From assembly GCA_012727955.1 (NCBI GenBank), contig JAAYGB010000066.1, forward strand, positions 34,154 through 98,153: a stretch of 64,000 bases of DNA, in the 5' to 3' direction. The position numbers and the translations under genes are program-made. The notes below the pieces were generated by a model. The model was not told the DNA's origin. It ran no database searches and was given only the letters and a program-made list of their open reading frames with translations. Origin of the DNA: Bacillota bacterium (GTDB taxonomy: Bacteria; Bacillota; Limnochordia; DTU087; JAAYGB01). Positions 35,112-44,907 of the stretch are shown piece by piece (the first letter of the stretch is position 1; every line of letters starts with the position of its first letter).

Positions 35112-36284
35112 TCAGCTACGCAACTGGGAAAGAAAACTGACCCCAGGACCGGGATTGGTCACAGAAAAAAGTTCCGCCAGTGTGGCTGCCACATCGGCAA
35201 AGGTGGCCCGGACACCGAGGTTGACTCCGCGGCTTAGATTCCGCCCATACACCAGTAGGGGCACATATTCCCGGGAATGATCGGTGCTTTCCGTCGTGGG
35301 GTCACAGCCATGGTCAGCGGTAATCACCAGGATATCATCATCGGATAGCCCTGCCATCAGTTCCGGTAGCCGGACATCAAATTCCTCTAGTCCCTTGGCG
35401 TATCCCGCCGGGTCATTGCGATGGCCCCAAAGGGAGTCAAAATCAACTAGATTAGCAAAAATCAAGCCGGAATCGATCTCTGTCATTAATTGCAAGGCAG
35501 CATCGACCACCGCCATATTGCCGTGGGGATGCTCTGACCTAGTTATTCCTTGCCCGGCAAAGATGTCCTCTATTTTGCCAACGGCACAGACTTCGTATCC
35601 TGCCTGGGAGAGATGATCTAAAATCGTTGGTCGTGGTGGTTTGAGACTGAAATCCCGACGATGGGCCGTTCTGACAAAGCTACCGGGCTCACCGATAAAG
35701 GGTCTGGCAATTACCCGACCGACTCCATGGGGACCGGTCAACAGGTTACGGGCGATCTGGCACATGCGATACAGCTCATCCAGTGGGATAATCTCCTCGT
35801 GGGCCGCGATCTGAAAAACGCTGTCAGCCGAAGTATAGACAATGGGATACCCTGTCCGCAGGTGCTGTGGCCCTAAGTCTTCAATGATTTCCGTTCCCGA
35901 GGCCGGGATGTTGCCCAACACCCGACGCCCGATGGCCTCTTCAAAGGATGTAATTACCTCGGGAGGAAAACCTTCGGGATAGGTGGGAAAGGGCTTGTCC
36001 AGGGGCAAACCGGCAATTTCCCAATGGCCGGTGGTGGTATCCTTCCCAGCTGAGACTTCCGCCATCTTTCCATAGCAGCCTAGGGCTTCAAAGACCGGTG
36101 CCACGCCTTGAATGGACGCAATATTACCCAATCCTAACTGCTGCAAATGGGGCAATGATAGCCCGCCAACGGCCTGGGCGGTATTCTGCAGAGTGGCACT
36201 ACCTTCGTCACCAAACAAATCAGCATCGGGCAACGCCCCGATCCCAACACTGTCGAGGATAATTAGTACAGTCCGAACGCCCAT
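35112..36284 (-). CDS. deoB: phosphopentomutase
   Basis: DeoB interconverts (deoxy)ribose-1- and 5-phosphate. The 390-residue alkaline-phosphatase-superfamily enzyme has metal sites in [28 protein letters not shown] (phosphothreonine nucleophile), [14 protein letters not shown] and [22 protein letters not shown] 36284 follows GGAGGGATGTT. It is 14 bases from the spoIIM stop, leaving no room for the xerD gene found at this position in Bacillus. Confidence 0.96.
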   Translation of the reverse strand: MGVRTVLIILDSVGIGALPDADLFGDEGSATLQNTAQAVGGLSLPHLQQLGLGNIASIQGVAPVFEALGCYGKMAEVSAGKDTTTGHWEIAGLPLDKPFPTYPEGFPPEVITSFEEAIGRRVLGNIPASGTEIIEDLGPQHLRTGYPIVYTSADSVFQIAAHEEIIPLDELYRMCQIARNLLTGPHGVGRVIARPFIGEPGSFVRTAHRRDFSLKPPRPTILDHLSQAGYEVCAVGKIEDIFAGQGITRSEHPHGNMAVVDAALQLMTEIDSGLIFANLVDFDSLWGHRNDPAGYAKGLEEFDVRLPELMAGLSDDDILVITADHGCDPTTESTDHSREYVPLLVYGRNLSRGVNLGVRATFADVAATLAELFSVTNPGPGVSFLSQLRS

Positions 36285-36298
36285 AACATCCCTCCGTG

Positions 36299-36940
36299 TT
36301 ATCCGTAAAAGATGTACACCCTCGCCAACTCGATCAAAGTAGGAGTGATATACCCTTCGATGAAGGCCGCTCCCACCAGGCCCAAGGCTGCCATCAGGCA
36401 CAGCAAAGTGGTACTGAGAAACTGGTAATACATGTTTTCCTGGCCATTACCAAAGAGCTTACGAATCGCAGCCAAGGAAAAGGACAAACTGGCACCCGCG
36501 GCCACCACCACCGAAGGCAGGATCACTAGATTGTGGGGAACGATAGCTACGGCCGCTAAGGCCACACCCTTGTATACCATCTGGTCGACCAAGAAACCGA
36601 CGGAAAAACCAATGACAAATCCCCGCAGAAACAGCAAAGCGACTATCAGGGGTGAGCCAATCAAGGAAAGGCCCAGGATCCACATTAAACCCGTGGTCTT
36701 GACCACGTTGTCGATAATCGACTGACGGGCAATTTCCTCCGGAGTAATGGGATCACCAGTGTGGGGAGTTTGGAAAAATCCTTGCAGGAACCCCATTAGG
36801 TCGGACTTCTGATTCTGGGGTAGAGTTCTGGCCGCCAAGGCTCCCGCAATGGCCCCCATGATCATTACCATTCCCAAGAATAAGAAGAGTATCGCCCTGC
36901 GTCGAAAATATCCGCCCAGTCCCGATGTTGAATATCTCAT
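36299..36940 (-). CDS. spoIIM: stage II sporulation protein M
   Basis: SpoIIM forms the SpoIIDMP complex that drives peptidoglycan remodelling in engulfment. The 213-residue protein has five membrane segments and the family features [38 protein letters not shown] and the [19 protein letters not shown] motif. It is direct evidence for a spore-forming lineage. The gene is followed by deoB and preceded by a histidine phosphatase on the same strand. Confidence 0.94.
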   Translation of the reverse strand: MRYSTSGLGGYFRRRAILFLFLGMVMIMGAIAGALAARTLPQNQKSDLMGFLQGFFQTPHTGDPITPEEIARQSIIDNVVKTTGLMWILGLSLIGSPLIVALLFLRGFVIGFSVGFLVDQMVYKGVALAAVAIVPHNLVILPSVVVAAGASLSFSLAAIRKLFGNGQENMYYQFLSTTLLCLMAALGLVGAAFIEGYITPTLIELARVYIFYG

Positions 36941-37032
36941 GCCAGTCGGTCCTCCCTCTTAATGCCCAAGCTATACCCCATAATATGAGGGGATGTACAC
37001 AAATATGAGAGAACCGGCGGGACTTGCCTTAA

Positions 37033-37677
37033 TTAGTAAAGTTCCGAGGGAAGGTAACAATGATCGTTATACCCAATGACCCTGGGTTCCTCACCGGGTT
37101 TTCCCCTGACTTCACTGGTACTGCAGTTGAAAATTCGCACATGTCTTGACAAGAGGGGATCGATTCCCAGCAAATTGGAAATCAAAATCCGGATCAGGCT
37201 TCCATGACTGAAGACAATACCCAGTGAGTTGGGGTGCTCGTCGATGAGCCGGAGCAAAGCCGTTTTGGACCGGTGTAAGACCTCTTCCTGGGTCTCTCCT
37301 TCGGGAACCCGAGTTCGAAAGGGATCGGCTCGGTGTTGTTTCTCTACTTCGGGATACTTGATACCGATCTCATCCCAAGTTAGCCCTTCCCACACCCCAA
37401 AGGCAATCTCCCGCCAGGCGGGATCCAGTTGAATTGGCGGGATCTTCAGTCCCTCGGTGGCAATGCGAGCCGTCTCCCTTGCCCGCTCTAAGTCCGAAGC
37501 CACAACGAACTCGGGAGTAGGTAGGTCAACACCGATCCGCCCCCGCAACCACCGACCCAGGGCTCTGGCTTGAGCCTTACCGACCTCACTCAAGGAAGTA
37601 TCGGTCATCCCCTGGCACCGCCCCTGTACGTTCCAATCGGTCTGTCCATGTCTAATGAGTAAAATCCGTGTTGTCAT
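37033..37677 (-). CDS. histidine phosphatase family protein (phosphoglycerate-mutase-like)
   Basis: The 214-residue protein starts with the catalytic RHG (LLIRHGQTDWNVQGRCQG) and has the second Arg (ERARETA), the Glu proton donor region (WREIAFGVWEGLTWDEI) and the second His (VFSHGSLIR). This subgroup contains alpha-ribazole phosphatases and general acid phosphatases; I cannot choose between them. It lies in the spoIIM-EndoQ block. Confidence 0.9.
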   Translation of the reverse strand: MTTRILLIRHGQTDWNVQGRCQGMTDTSLSEVGKAQARALGRWLRGRIGVDLPTPEFVVASDLERARETARIATEGLKIPPIQLDPAWREIAFGVWEGLTWDEIGIKYPEVEKQHRADPFRTRVPEGETQEEVLHRSKTALLRLIDEHPNSLGIVFSHGSLIRILISNLLGIDPLLSRHVRIFNCSTSEVRGKPGEEPRVIGYNDHCYLPSELY

Positions 37678-37725
37678 CTCTTCAGCTCCTGTTCTGTAAG
37701 TAGAGCAGCGGTAACACCTGTGATG

Positions 37726-38913
37726 TCAGTCTGCGATATCTGGCAGGACCTTGCCGTATTCCCCGCCACCCCCGTGGGCGATGGCTAATTTCCCAGTTCT
37801 GGCTCCCTGAATGCTCCTGGCTAGCTTCGCTCCCACCACTTCCGCCAACTCCTCTTCTGACGCCCGATGCAAGACAGCCATCTCACTGCCAAAGCGCTGA
37901 ATCAAGCGCCGGAGGGTCTTAGGCCCCACTCCCGGGACAAACTCCAAGGGTATCTGATAGTAATAAGGGGGCCGATGGGCTGGGGTTGGCAGGTCGGTAC
38001 CGATATACCGAACCCGATCCAGTACACCCCACAGGATCCGATCACTGCCACACCGACTGCAGTTCATCGGTGGGCGATACTTGTCCACCTGGGCACCACA
38101 GCCCAGGCATCGGCTGCGGTGGAATTTTCCCAATCGGGGGTCTAGTCCATAATTGGCTATCACCCCTCTGCCATCCTGCCTGAATAGCGCCTTTTTCCAT
38201 TCTGTGAAGGACAACTCTTTCATCATGAGCACATTGTATTCTCGGGCAATCTTGGGAAGCGAATGGGCATCGGAATTGCTTAGAAAGCTCACCGAAGTAA
38301 ACTCAGGGATGGAATCGCCCATAGCGGTGTCGGCACTGAGGCCCAATTCGATGGCCGCCAGGCTTTGTATCTGCTTCCTAGTAAGTACAGTGGTAACAGA
38401 CTCAGCCATATTGCCCAGCAGTCCCTTATAGGGGGTGAAGACGTGGGCAGGGATCAACAGCCCCCCCATCTGGGCCACGATGTCAAACCACTGCTGGGGT
38501 GTCCCCGCCGCCCTTTGAGAGCTGAGATTGATATTGGTTACCGCCGCACCAAGGCGCTTACTAAACTCCTCCATCTGCTTCAATGTGGGCATGAAGGCCA
38601 GAAAGTGGGCCGAGCCTCCCCTGTCGCCTCCCAGTTCAAATTCCGCGGCCAAAAGCACCAAGAGCCGTTCTTGATACAACAGGCCTCCACCGGGGATCTC
38701 CTTCATATGGCACTGGTCAACTAGACTGTGCAAATCCTTCAGGACCAGGGGAGAAGCACAGTCGACAACCCCGATGATGTCAAGGCCCTTAGACATTAGG
38801 GCTTCCTTGGCAATGTTTGCTAAAGTAAGATTAGCGGCACTGGGAATCTTGACGATTTGGTCCAAATTGTTTCGCCCAATATGAATATGAAAGTCTCCAT
38901 AGTAGATTTTCAC
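37726..38913 (-). CDS. endonuclease Q family DNA repair protein (PHP fold)
   Basis: EndoQ cuts DNA 5' of deaminated or abasic bases. The 395 residues contain a PHP-like metal site (YYGDFHIHIGR, VVDCASPL, LLAAEFELGGDRG, LIPAHVFTPYKG, SFLSNSDAHSLPK). A zinc ribbon with CLGC and CSRC follows at about 270-295, then a C-terminal helix-hairpin-helix (FVPGVGPKTLRRLIQRFG). This is the layout of the TIGR00375/YqxK family. The GTG start follows GGGAGG. The position near spoIIM is shared with Bacillus, as I recall. Confidence 0.88.
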   Translation of the reverse strand: MKIYYGDFHIHIGRNNLDQIVKIPSAANLTLANIAKEALMSKGLDIIGVVDCASPLVLKDLHSLVDQCHMKEIPGGGLLYQERLLVLLAAEFELGGDRGGSAHFLAFMPTLKQMEEFSKRLGAAVTNINLSSQRAAGTPQQWFDIVAQMGGLLIPAHVFTPYKGLLGNMAESVTTVLTRKQIQSLAAIELGLSADTAMGDSIPEFTSVSFLSNSDAHSLPKIAREYNVLMMKELSFTEWKKALFRQDGRGVIANYGLDPRLGKFHRSRCLGCGAQVDKYRPPMNCSRCGSDRILWGVLDRVRYIGTDLPTPAHRPPYYYQIPLEFVPGVGPKTLRRLIQRFGSEMAVLHRASEEELAEVVGAKLARSIQGARTGKLAIAHGGGGEYGKVLPDIAD

Positions 38914-39126
38914 CCTTGGCAGCCTCCCATTGGCGCTAGACGCCTACTTCTCTCACAGGCTTTCCCAAACCCGGCACCTTTACCTTCCCTATGCTCAATC
39001 CTTGTTTCACCATCGACGCTGCCATCTCTCCAACGCAGGTGAACCAAAGCCTGATCTAGAATATAAAAGAGATATTGTATACAGCCCATGCAACCGAGAT
39101 TAGGTTTCGTATAGGAGGAAATTTAG

Positions 39127-40116
39127 ATGCTGGGATACTTGTTTTCTGAGGTAGGGAATGCCAACCTGCAGCAGCTTCCCAATCCAGTGATCGGTGAATC
39201 CGACGTCTTAATTAAAGTAAAGGCCTGCGGGATCTGCGGAACCGACATTCACATTCTCAAAGGTGAGTCCAGTTCCACTCCCCCGGTGGTCTTGGGTCAC
39301 GAGTTTTCCGGTGAAGTGGTTGCCGTCGGTTCACTAGTTACCACCGCAAAAGTCGGCGATCGGGTTTGTATCGACCCCAATATTTTCTGCGGCCTGTGTC
39401 ACTACTGTCGTAACGGCAAGGAGCATCTTTGTGAAAACCTCACCGCGATTGGAGTCGACATCCACGGAGGCTTTGCCGAGTACGCCGTCGTACCCCAGAC
39501 TCATGTCTACCCCTTGCCTGCCAATGTCAGCTACGCGGCCGGTGCCATGGTGGAACCAGTGGCCTGTTGTGTCCGAGGCATGGATCTAGCTAAAATCAGG
39601 CCTGGAGATGAAGTGGCAGTACTAGGAGCCGGTCCCATTGGCTTAATTCTCGCTCAAATGGCCAAAGCCGCCGGTGCAGTGGTGACCATCAGCGAGCCCA
39701 ATGAGGAAAAGGTAGAGCTGATCACCAGCCTTGGCTTTGATCGCATCCTCAAACCCCAGGATCTACCACCAAACAGCTTTGATGTGGTCATCGAGGCAGT
39801 GGGAATTCCTGCCACCGTAGAGCAAAGCATCGAAATCGCCCGCCGGGGCGCCAGAATTGTGTGGTTTAGCGTAGTTGCCCAGGGAGCCAAGGCTCAGATC
39901 GAACCCTATAAAGTCTTCCAAAAGGAATTGACCATCTGCGGCTCCTTTATCAACCCCAGCACCCACGCCCGAGCTATTAAGCTAATCGCCTCGGGCCAGG
40001 TCCAGGTGGACCCCCTAATCACGCACCAATATCCCTTGCAGGAGATCGAAGCTGCCTTTGCCAAACAACAGGATCCCGAGTCTGCTAAGGTGATCGTTGT
40101 TCCCAACGAAGACTAA
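39127..40116 (+). CDS. zinc-dependent alcohol/polyol dehydrogenase (MDR family)
   Basis: The 329-residue medium-chain dehydrogenase has the catalytic zinc ligands in KACGICGTDIH and LGHEFSGEV. The structural zinc lobe Cys-x2-Cys-x2-Cys-x7-Cys lies in CGLCHYCRNGKEHLC, and the Rossmann motif is AVLGAGPIGLILAQMA. The closest relatives are threonine/sorbitol-type dehydrogenases; the substrate is uncertain. AGGAGG lies 9 bases before the ATG. The 38914-39126 upstream region has no other gene, and I found no confident promoter in it. Confidence 0.9.
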   Translation: MLGYLFSEVGNANLQQLPNPVIGESDVLIKVKACGICGTDIHILKGESSSTPPVVLGHEFSGEVVAVGSLVTTAKVGDRVCIDPNIFCGLCHYCRNGKEHLCENLTAIGVDIHGGFAEYAVVPQTHVYPLPANVSYAAGAMVEPVACCVRGMDLAKIRPGDEVAVLGAGPIGLILAQMAKAAGAVVTISEPNEEKVELITSLGFDRILKPQDLPPNSFDVVIEAVGIPATVEQSIEIARRGARIVWFSVVAQGAKAQIEPYKVFQKELTICGSFINPSTHARAIKLIASGQVQVDPLITHQYPLQEIEAAFAKQQDPESAKVIVVPNED

Positions 40117-40155
40117 TCGCTAGGCAGAGACGCAAAAATAGCAAAATAGTAAAAA

Positions 40156-40192
40156 GGATTGTCTGGGAGAATCTCCCGGACAATCCTTTTTC
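40156..40192. terminator. bidirectional terminator
   Basis: GGATTGTCTGGGAGA (40156-40170) pairs with TCTCCCGGACAATCC (40172-40186) with one G-U pair. AAAAA precedes it and TTTTT follows, so it can end both the dehydrogenase transcript and the pflB-pflA transcript. Confidence 0.92.
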
Positions 40193-40212
40193 TATATTCT
40201 CGCGCACTTATC

Positions 40213-40974
40213 TTAGGCACTTCGTCTCGTTCCCGCCGAGGGAGAGTCACCCAGCACTTTGAGACCATGTCCTCTCAAGGAGAGAATGAACTGCTCCATC
40301 TCCTCACTGGTCGGCGGCCGCAAATCCTCCAATTGATAGGGTCGGCCTAGAGCCTCCCACTTTGGAATGCCCATGGTGTGATAGGCGATGGGCTCAACTA
40401 CAAAATCACAGGGCAAGTCCCGCAGGAAACGAGACAGCTGCGTTAGTTCTTCGTCGGTGTCGGTGACACCGGGGATCACCAAGTACCGAAGGCGTGCCTG
40501 GCTCTTTGACCGGCCCAAGAGCTTCAAATTCCTCCGAACCAGAGAGCCGTCATGGGCCGTCAACTTTCGGTAGACTTCGGTGGAAAACCCCTTTAAGCCG
40601 TACATAACCGAATCCGCCAGCTGCACAAGCTTGCCAAATTTATCGCTATCGCCGTGACCCGATGTTTCCAGACAGGTGTTGATGCCCGCGGACTTAGCCT
40701 GCCGTAATATCTCGGCGGTGAATTCCGGCTGAACCAAGGGATCGCCACCGGAGATGGTCAAGCCCCCTCCCGTAGCCTCATAGTAGGCCCGATAGGATTG
40801 AACTTGAGCGATGACTTCCTCAGCACTCATCGGCTCACCGGCTGCGATATTCCAACTGTCGGGATTGTGACAAAACTTGCATCCCAGTTTACACCCCGCC
40901 AAGAACAGGACAAACCGGATTCCATCGCCATCAACGGTTCCGAAGGTTTCGATCGAATGGACAAATCCCTTCAC
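40213..40974 (-). CDS. pflA: pyruvate formate-lyase activating enzyme
   Basis: This radical SAM enzyme installs the glycyl radical on PflB. The cluster motif CKLGCKFCH and the SAM-binding GGGLTISGGDPLVQ are present. The normally invariant segment TVDGPGIR reads TVDGDGIR here, with Asp in place of Pro. The length of about 253 residues is normal. GTG 40974 gives the usual start VKGFVHSIETFGTVDG, with AAAGGA 10 bases upstream; GTG 40983 is possible. It follows pflB closely and shares its transcript. Confidence 0.93.
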   Translation of the reverse strand: MKGFVHSIETFGTVDGDGIRFVLFLAGCKLGCKFCHNPDSWNIAAGEPMSAEEVIAQVQSYRAYYEATGGGLTISGGDPLVQPEFTAEILRQAKSAGINTCLETSGHGDSDKFGKLVQLADSVMYGLKGFSTEVYRKLTAHDGSLVRRNLKLLGRSKSQARLRYLVIPGVTDTDEELTQLSRFLRDLPCDFVVEPIAYHTMGIPKWEALGRPYQLEDLRPPTSEEMEQFILSLRGHGLKVLGDSPSAGTRRSA

Positions 40975-40990
40975 CTGTCTCACGTCCTTT

Positions 40991-43219
40991 CTAGACCACC
41001 GAGGAGTGAATCGTCCGACTGATTACCTCCTCCTGTTGCTCTCGGGTCAGCTTGATAAAGTTAACGGCATATCCAGAAACCCGGATGGTCAGTTGTGGGT
41101 ATTTCTCAGGGTGTTCCATCGCATCCCGCAGCAATTCCCGATCAAAGACATTGACATTGATGTGATGTCCCTGGGAGCCAAAGTAGCCGTCAATCAAGCC
41201 GACAAGGTTGGTAACTCGAGCCCCATCATCCTTACCCAGCGCCTTCGGGGTAACGGAGAAGGTGTAACTGATTCCATCGAGGGCATCATCGTAATCAATC
41301 TTGGCGACAGAACTCAGGGATGCCAAGGCACCGTTCTTGTCTCGGCCGTGCATCGGATTTGCGCCCGGTGCAAAGGGCTCCCCTGCCTTTCTGCCATCGG
41401 GGGTTGCTCCGGTTTTCTTCCCGTAAACAACATTCGAGGTGATAGTCAAAATACTCAAGGTGTGTTTAGCATCACGATAGGTTGGCTGCTCCTTGAGATA
41501 TCTGGAAAACTCCGCGACTAGCTCTTTAGCGATATCATCGACACGGGGATCGTTATTGCCAAACTGCGGATACTCCCCTTCAATCTCAAAGTCTTTAATC
41601 ATCCCATTTTCATCGTAGATGGGAGTAACCTTGGCGTACTTGAGGGCAGAGAAGGAATCAGCCAACACCGACAGTCCTGCCATACCAAAGGCCATCAGTC
41701 GCTCAACTTTGGCATCATGGAGCGCCATTAACACACTCTCATAGGCGTACTTGTCATGCATATAGTGAATCACATTCATGGTATCGACGTAAATCGCTGC
41801 CAACCACTTCAGCATCTTTGAAAAGGCGCTGCGAACGGTATCGTAATCGAGAACTCCCTCTTGCTTGGGCAAGAATACCGGAGCGACCTGCAGACCCTCC
41901 AGTTCGTCCTTCCCTTCATTGAGGAGAACCAGCAGCGCCTTGGGCAGGTTGGCCCGGGCCCCAAAGAACTGCATCTGCTTACCCAGGGCCATCGCAGAGA
42001 CACAGCAGGCGATTCCATAGTCATCGCCGAACCTAGGCCGCATCAGGTCATCGTTTTCAAACTGAATAGAACTGGTATCAACGGCAACCTTGGCCGCGAA
42101 TTCCTTGAATCCTCGAGGCAGCTGCGTCGACCACAAGATCGTCAGGTTCGGCTCTGGGGCGGGGCCTAGGTTGTACAGCGTGTTGAGCATCCGGAAGGAA
42201 GTCTTGGTCACTAGCGTTCTTCCATCCTCTGCCATTCCACCGATGGATTCCGTCACCCAGTTGGGATCCCCAGAAAACAGCGCGTTGTACTCCTCGGTCC
42301 GCAGCTGCCGCACTAATCGGAGCTTGATCACAAACTGGTCAATAAGTTCTTGGGCCAGTTCCTCGGTCAAAGTACCTTCATCAAGATCCCGCTGGATGTA
42401 AATATCTAGGAAGGTAGAGGTGCGTCCCAAGGACATCGCGGCGCCGTTTTGCTGCTTGATTGCTGCCAAGTAGCCAAAGTAGAGCCACTGCACCGCTTCT
42501 AGGGCATTTTCCGCCGGCCGACTAATGTCAAAGCCGTAACTGGCAGCCATACTTTTCAGATCCTGAAGGGCGGTAATCTGATCGGCCACCTCTTCTCGCA
42601 GGCGAATGGTCTCCTCATTGATCACTGTGAGATTGTCCAATTCCTCTTGCTTGGCAGCAATCAGTCGATCCACGCCGTATAAGGCCACCCGACGATAGTC
42701 ACCGATGATCCTTCCCCGACCGTAGGCATCGGGCAACCCCGTCAACAGTCCCGCGTGCCGCAGTGCACGCATCTCCTTGGTATAGGCCTTAAACACCCCG
42801 TCATTGTGGGTACGGCGGTACTTCGTGAAAGTCTCAGTCACCTGAGGGTCTAACTCATAACCATATTGGTGAGCGGCCTGGGTGGCCATCCGTATTCCAC
42901 CCCAGGGGTTAATGGCACGCTTCAGTGGTGCGTCGGTCTGTAGTCCGACAATAATCTCATTGTCTTTATCAATGTATCCCGGCCGATGACTGGTGATGGT
43001 GGTTGGAGTACCGGCATCAATATCCAGTACTCCGCCGGCGGCATGTTCCTTCTCCAGAAGCTTCAAACATTGCTTCCACAGATCAGTTGTCCTTTCCGTG
43101 GGACCGACGAGAAAGTCACCGGTGCCGGTGTAGGGAGTCACGTTATTGAGAATAAAGTCGCGGACATCGATTTGGTTCCTCCATACACTGCCGCGAAAAT
43201 TCCGATAGGCTTGGCTCAT
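40991..43219 (-). CDS. pflB: pyruvate formate-lyase
   Basis: PFL cleaves pyruvate with CoA into acetyl-CoA and formate under anaerobic conditions. The 742 residues include the active Cys405-Cys406 pair ([10 protein letters not shown]) and the glycyl radical site Gly716 (RVSGYAVNF). The conserved N-terminal substrate loop FNPWGG-like reads INPWGGIRM. It fits true PFL rather than a diol dehydratase. pflA follows directly. The upstream region carries an inverted repeat and a Fur-like sequence (43279-43335), possible control sites. Confidence 0.96.
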   Translation of the reverse strand: MSQAYRNFRGSVWRNQIDVRDFILNNVTPYTGTGDFLVGPTERTTDLWKQCLKLLEKEHAAGGVLDIDAGTPTTITSHRPGYIDKDNEIIVGLQTDAPLKRAINPWGGIRMATQAAHQYGYELDPQVTETFTKYRRTHNDGVFKAYTKEMRALRHAGLLTGLPDAYGRGRIIGDYRRVALYGVDRLIAAKQEELDNLTVINEETIRLREEVADQITALQDLKSMAASYGFDISRPAENALEAVQWLYFGYLAAIKQQNGAAMSLGRTSTFLDIYIQRDLDEGTLTEELAQELIDQFVIKLRLVRQLRTEEYNALFSGDPNWVTESIGGMAEDGRTLVTKTSFRMLNTLYNLGPAPEPNLTILWSTQLPRGFKEFAAKVAVDTSSIQFENDDLMRPRFGDDYGIACCVSAMALGKQMQFFGARANLPKALLVLLNEGKDELEGLQVAPVFLPKQEGVLDYDTVRSAFSKMLKWLAAIYVDTMNVIHYMHDKYAYESVLMALHDAKVERLMAFGMAGLSVLADSFSALKYAKVTPIYDENGMIKDFEIEGEYPQFGNNDPRVDDIAKELVAEFSRYLKEQPTYRDAKHTLSILTITSNVVYGKKTGATPDGRKAGEPFAPGANPMHGRDKNGALASLSSVAKIDYDDALDGISYTFSVTPKALGKDDGARVTNLVGLIDGYFGSQGHHINVNVFDRELLRDAMEHPEKYPQLTIRVSGYAVNFIKLTREQQEEVISRTIHSSVV

Positions 43220-43278
43220 TTGACTACACTCCTCCGCTTTCCGAAACTGGCAGCATAGCGGCTGCCAACAACCACTAA

Positions 43279-43303
43279 GCTCTAAATCACTGGACTTTAG
43301 AGC
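43279..43303. repeat. 8-bp inverted repeat upstream of pflB
   Basis: GCTCTAAA (43279-43286), 9-base centre, TTTAGAGC (43296-43303), perfect, about 60 bases upstream of the pflB start. No T-run follows on the minus strand in a way that suggests a terminator. It could be an operator or leader hairpin. The rest of 43220-43549 holds no gene. Confidence 0.45.
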
Positions 43304-43316
43304 ACCGGGCTTTAAG

Positions 43317-43335
43317 GATAATTGTTCTCATTCTC
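43317..43335. promoter_or_regulatory. possible Fur-box-like sequence upstream of pflB
   Basis: The 19 bases starting GATAATTG match 14 of 19 positions of the classical Fur box consensus as I recall it. AT-rich sequence makes chance matches common, so this is weak. Confidence 0.22.
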
Positions 43336-43478
43336 TGTTCACTTTCAGTGTAACCGAGACGGAGCCAAACCTCAATACTAATTCCGAGCCTTTTACTAAG
43401 GTTTAACAACCAGCCCAGATGCTATTACCTCGAGGCCCAAGGCTTCCTGCCCGCAAGTTTGCCAGAAAAAGGAAGTAG

Positions 43479-43504
43479 AAAAAGGAGGCGGATTTCTCGC
43501 CTCC
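43479..43504 (-). terminator. terminator of the rhamnose-isomerase-like gene
   Basis: GGAGGCG (43484-43490) pairs with CGCCTCC (43498-43504). On the minus strand the stem is followed by TTTTT (43483-43479). It lies 46 bases after the stop of the gene at 43550. Confidence 0.85.
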
Positions 43505-43549
43505 CCAGCAAACAAAATCTGGCTTTTCGAACTGACGGGTAATCGTAGC

Positions 43550-44728
43550 TTAGACCAAGGGATCTAAGCTTAGGTTCTTGCTGTCCCGATAGGCCTGCAA
43601 CAGAGGCCTCGGGTCACAATTGAAACCATCTCGCAAAATAGCATCGGCCCTAATCAGGTCCTTTTGAGCACGAGCTTCAGCCAGGGCCTGTTGATCCACC
43701 ATGCAGGCTCTAATAAAGGCCATCTGAATGTTCTCAATGGTTTCTGCCAGTTCCATGGTGGGATTCTTGATACAGTGGCTTTGGTCGATGGTGAAGTTGA
43801 TCTCCGCCACCGGCGTCAAGCCCCGCTCCTCTCCCTCGAGAATGGTGACGAATATCCTAAAGAGCTGAGCAGGATCGATGGACCCCGCGGCCAAATCATC
43901 GTCGGCATACTTTCTATCATTAATGTGGAAACCACCGAGGCGTCCTTCTCGCAGCAGCAATGCAACGATCTGCTCAATATTAGTGGCCAGGGGATGATGG
44001 CCTAAGTCCACCAAAACCTCGGCCTGGTCACCGAGCTTTTCGCAGACCTTTAAGGCCCTGCCCCAGTCGGCAACGGCAGTGGAATAAAATCCTGGTTCAA
44101 AGAACTTGTACTCCAGTAGGAGCTTCTCTTGCGGCTGCAAGGCAGCGTATATTTCCTGGAGACTGGACTCCAGCCAATCGGCCTGATCGTAGAGACTGGT
44201 CTGGCCCGGAGAATTGCTGCCATCGGGAAGCCACACGCTCAATAGGCCGCTGCCCAAGGCGCGACCAATTTCCAAGCAGTCGATGTTATGGGCTACCGCA
44301 GCGGCCCGCACCTTCTTGTCGGGGTGGGTAAAGGAGCCCAGTCGCAGTTCATAGTTGAGGGGACCCTCAGCTCGGGGCTCAAACATATTGGAGTTGATAG
44401 CTCCGGCCTCCAGTCCGTACTTCTTCAGTAACACCTTGATCTCAGGAGCACACTCCGGACCCTCTCCGTCCCAAGGAAAGTGAAAGGCGACTTTCTTCCC
44501 CTGCCCCGTTAGCTGATACAGCTTCCCAGCCTCAGCCAATCGCCCGGCCAAGTCCCGCGGCTCACTACCGTCAATAAAGGAGCCAAACCGGGTACCTCCC
44601 CGGCCAAAGCCCCAGCTGGGCACCTCGATTACCAGCTCGCCCAATTTGGCCATCGCAGAACTTACCCGATGCTCTCCGTATACTTCGACGAGATAATCAA
44701 GACCCGTTTTCCAAGCCTTTGCCTCCAT
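43550..44728 (-). CDS. L-rhamnose-isomerase-like TIM-barrel sugar isomerase (RhaI type)
   Basis: The 392-residue TIM barrel has the metal/substrate residues expected of the broad-specificity L-rhamnose isomerase group: LLLEYKFFEPGFYSTAVADW, VLVDLGHHPLATNIEQIV and GGFHINDRKYADDDL. ATG 44728 follows GGGAGGTCAACAGC. No other rhamnose genes (kinase, aldolase, transporter) are adjacent, so the physiological sugar is unclear. Confidence 0.82.
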   Translation of the reverse strand: MEAKAWKTGLDYLVEVYGEHRVSSAMAKLGELVIEVPSWGFGRGGTRFGSFIDGSEPRDLAGRLAEAGKLYQLTGQGKKVAFHFPWDGEGPECAPEIKVLLKKYGLEAGAINSNMFEPRAEGPLNYELRLGSFTHPDKKVRAAAVAHNIDCLEIGRALGSGLLSVWLPDGSNSPGQTSLYDQADWLESSLQEIYAALQPQEKLLLEYKFFEPGFYSTAVADWGRALKVCEKLGDQAEVLVDLGHHPLATNIEQIVALLLREGRLGGFHINDRKYADDDLAAGSIDPAQLFRIFVTILEGEERGLTPVAEINFTIDQSHCIKNPTMELAETIENIQMAFIRACMVDQQALAEARAQKDLIRADAILRDGFNCDPRPLLQAYRDSKNLSLDPLV

Positions 44729-44820
44729 GCTGTTGACCTCCCTTTCACACTGATCCACTCACTAAGTTACCCATCGCCGTTTCATCTCCTGTTATTTCCC
44801 CCCAGACAACGGGCCCGATA

Positions 44821-44862
44821 GAAAAATCGGCACCACCTAGGAAAATCCTTAAGGGGTGCCGA
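44821..44862 (-). terminator. terminator of hppA
   Basis: On the minus strand TCGGCACC (44862-44855) pairs with GGTGCCGA (44834-44827) around a 20-base loop, then TTTTTC (44826-44821). It lies about 45 bases after the hppA stop. Confidence 0.75.
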
Positions 44863-44907
44863 AATAGGTCTAGTTGCTATTCATGCCTGTGGTTACACTT
44901 CTTGCGG

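Noticed and set aside
40991..43219. Glycyl radical enzyme considered as glycerol dehydratase or another non-PFL member.
   Set aside because: The adjacent cysteine pair Cys405-Cys406 and the sequence around the active site are those of true pyruvate formate-lyase.
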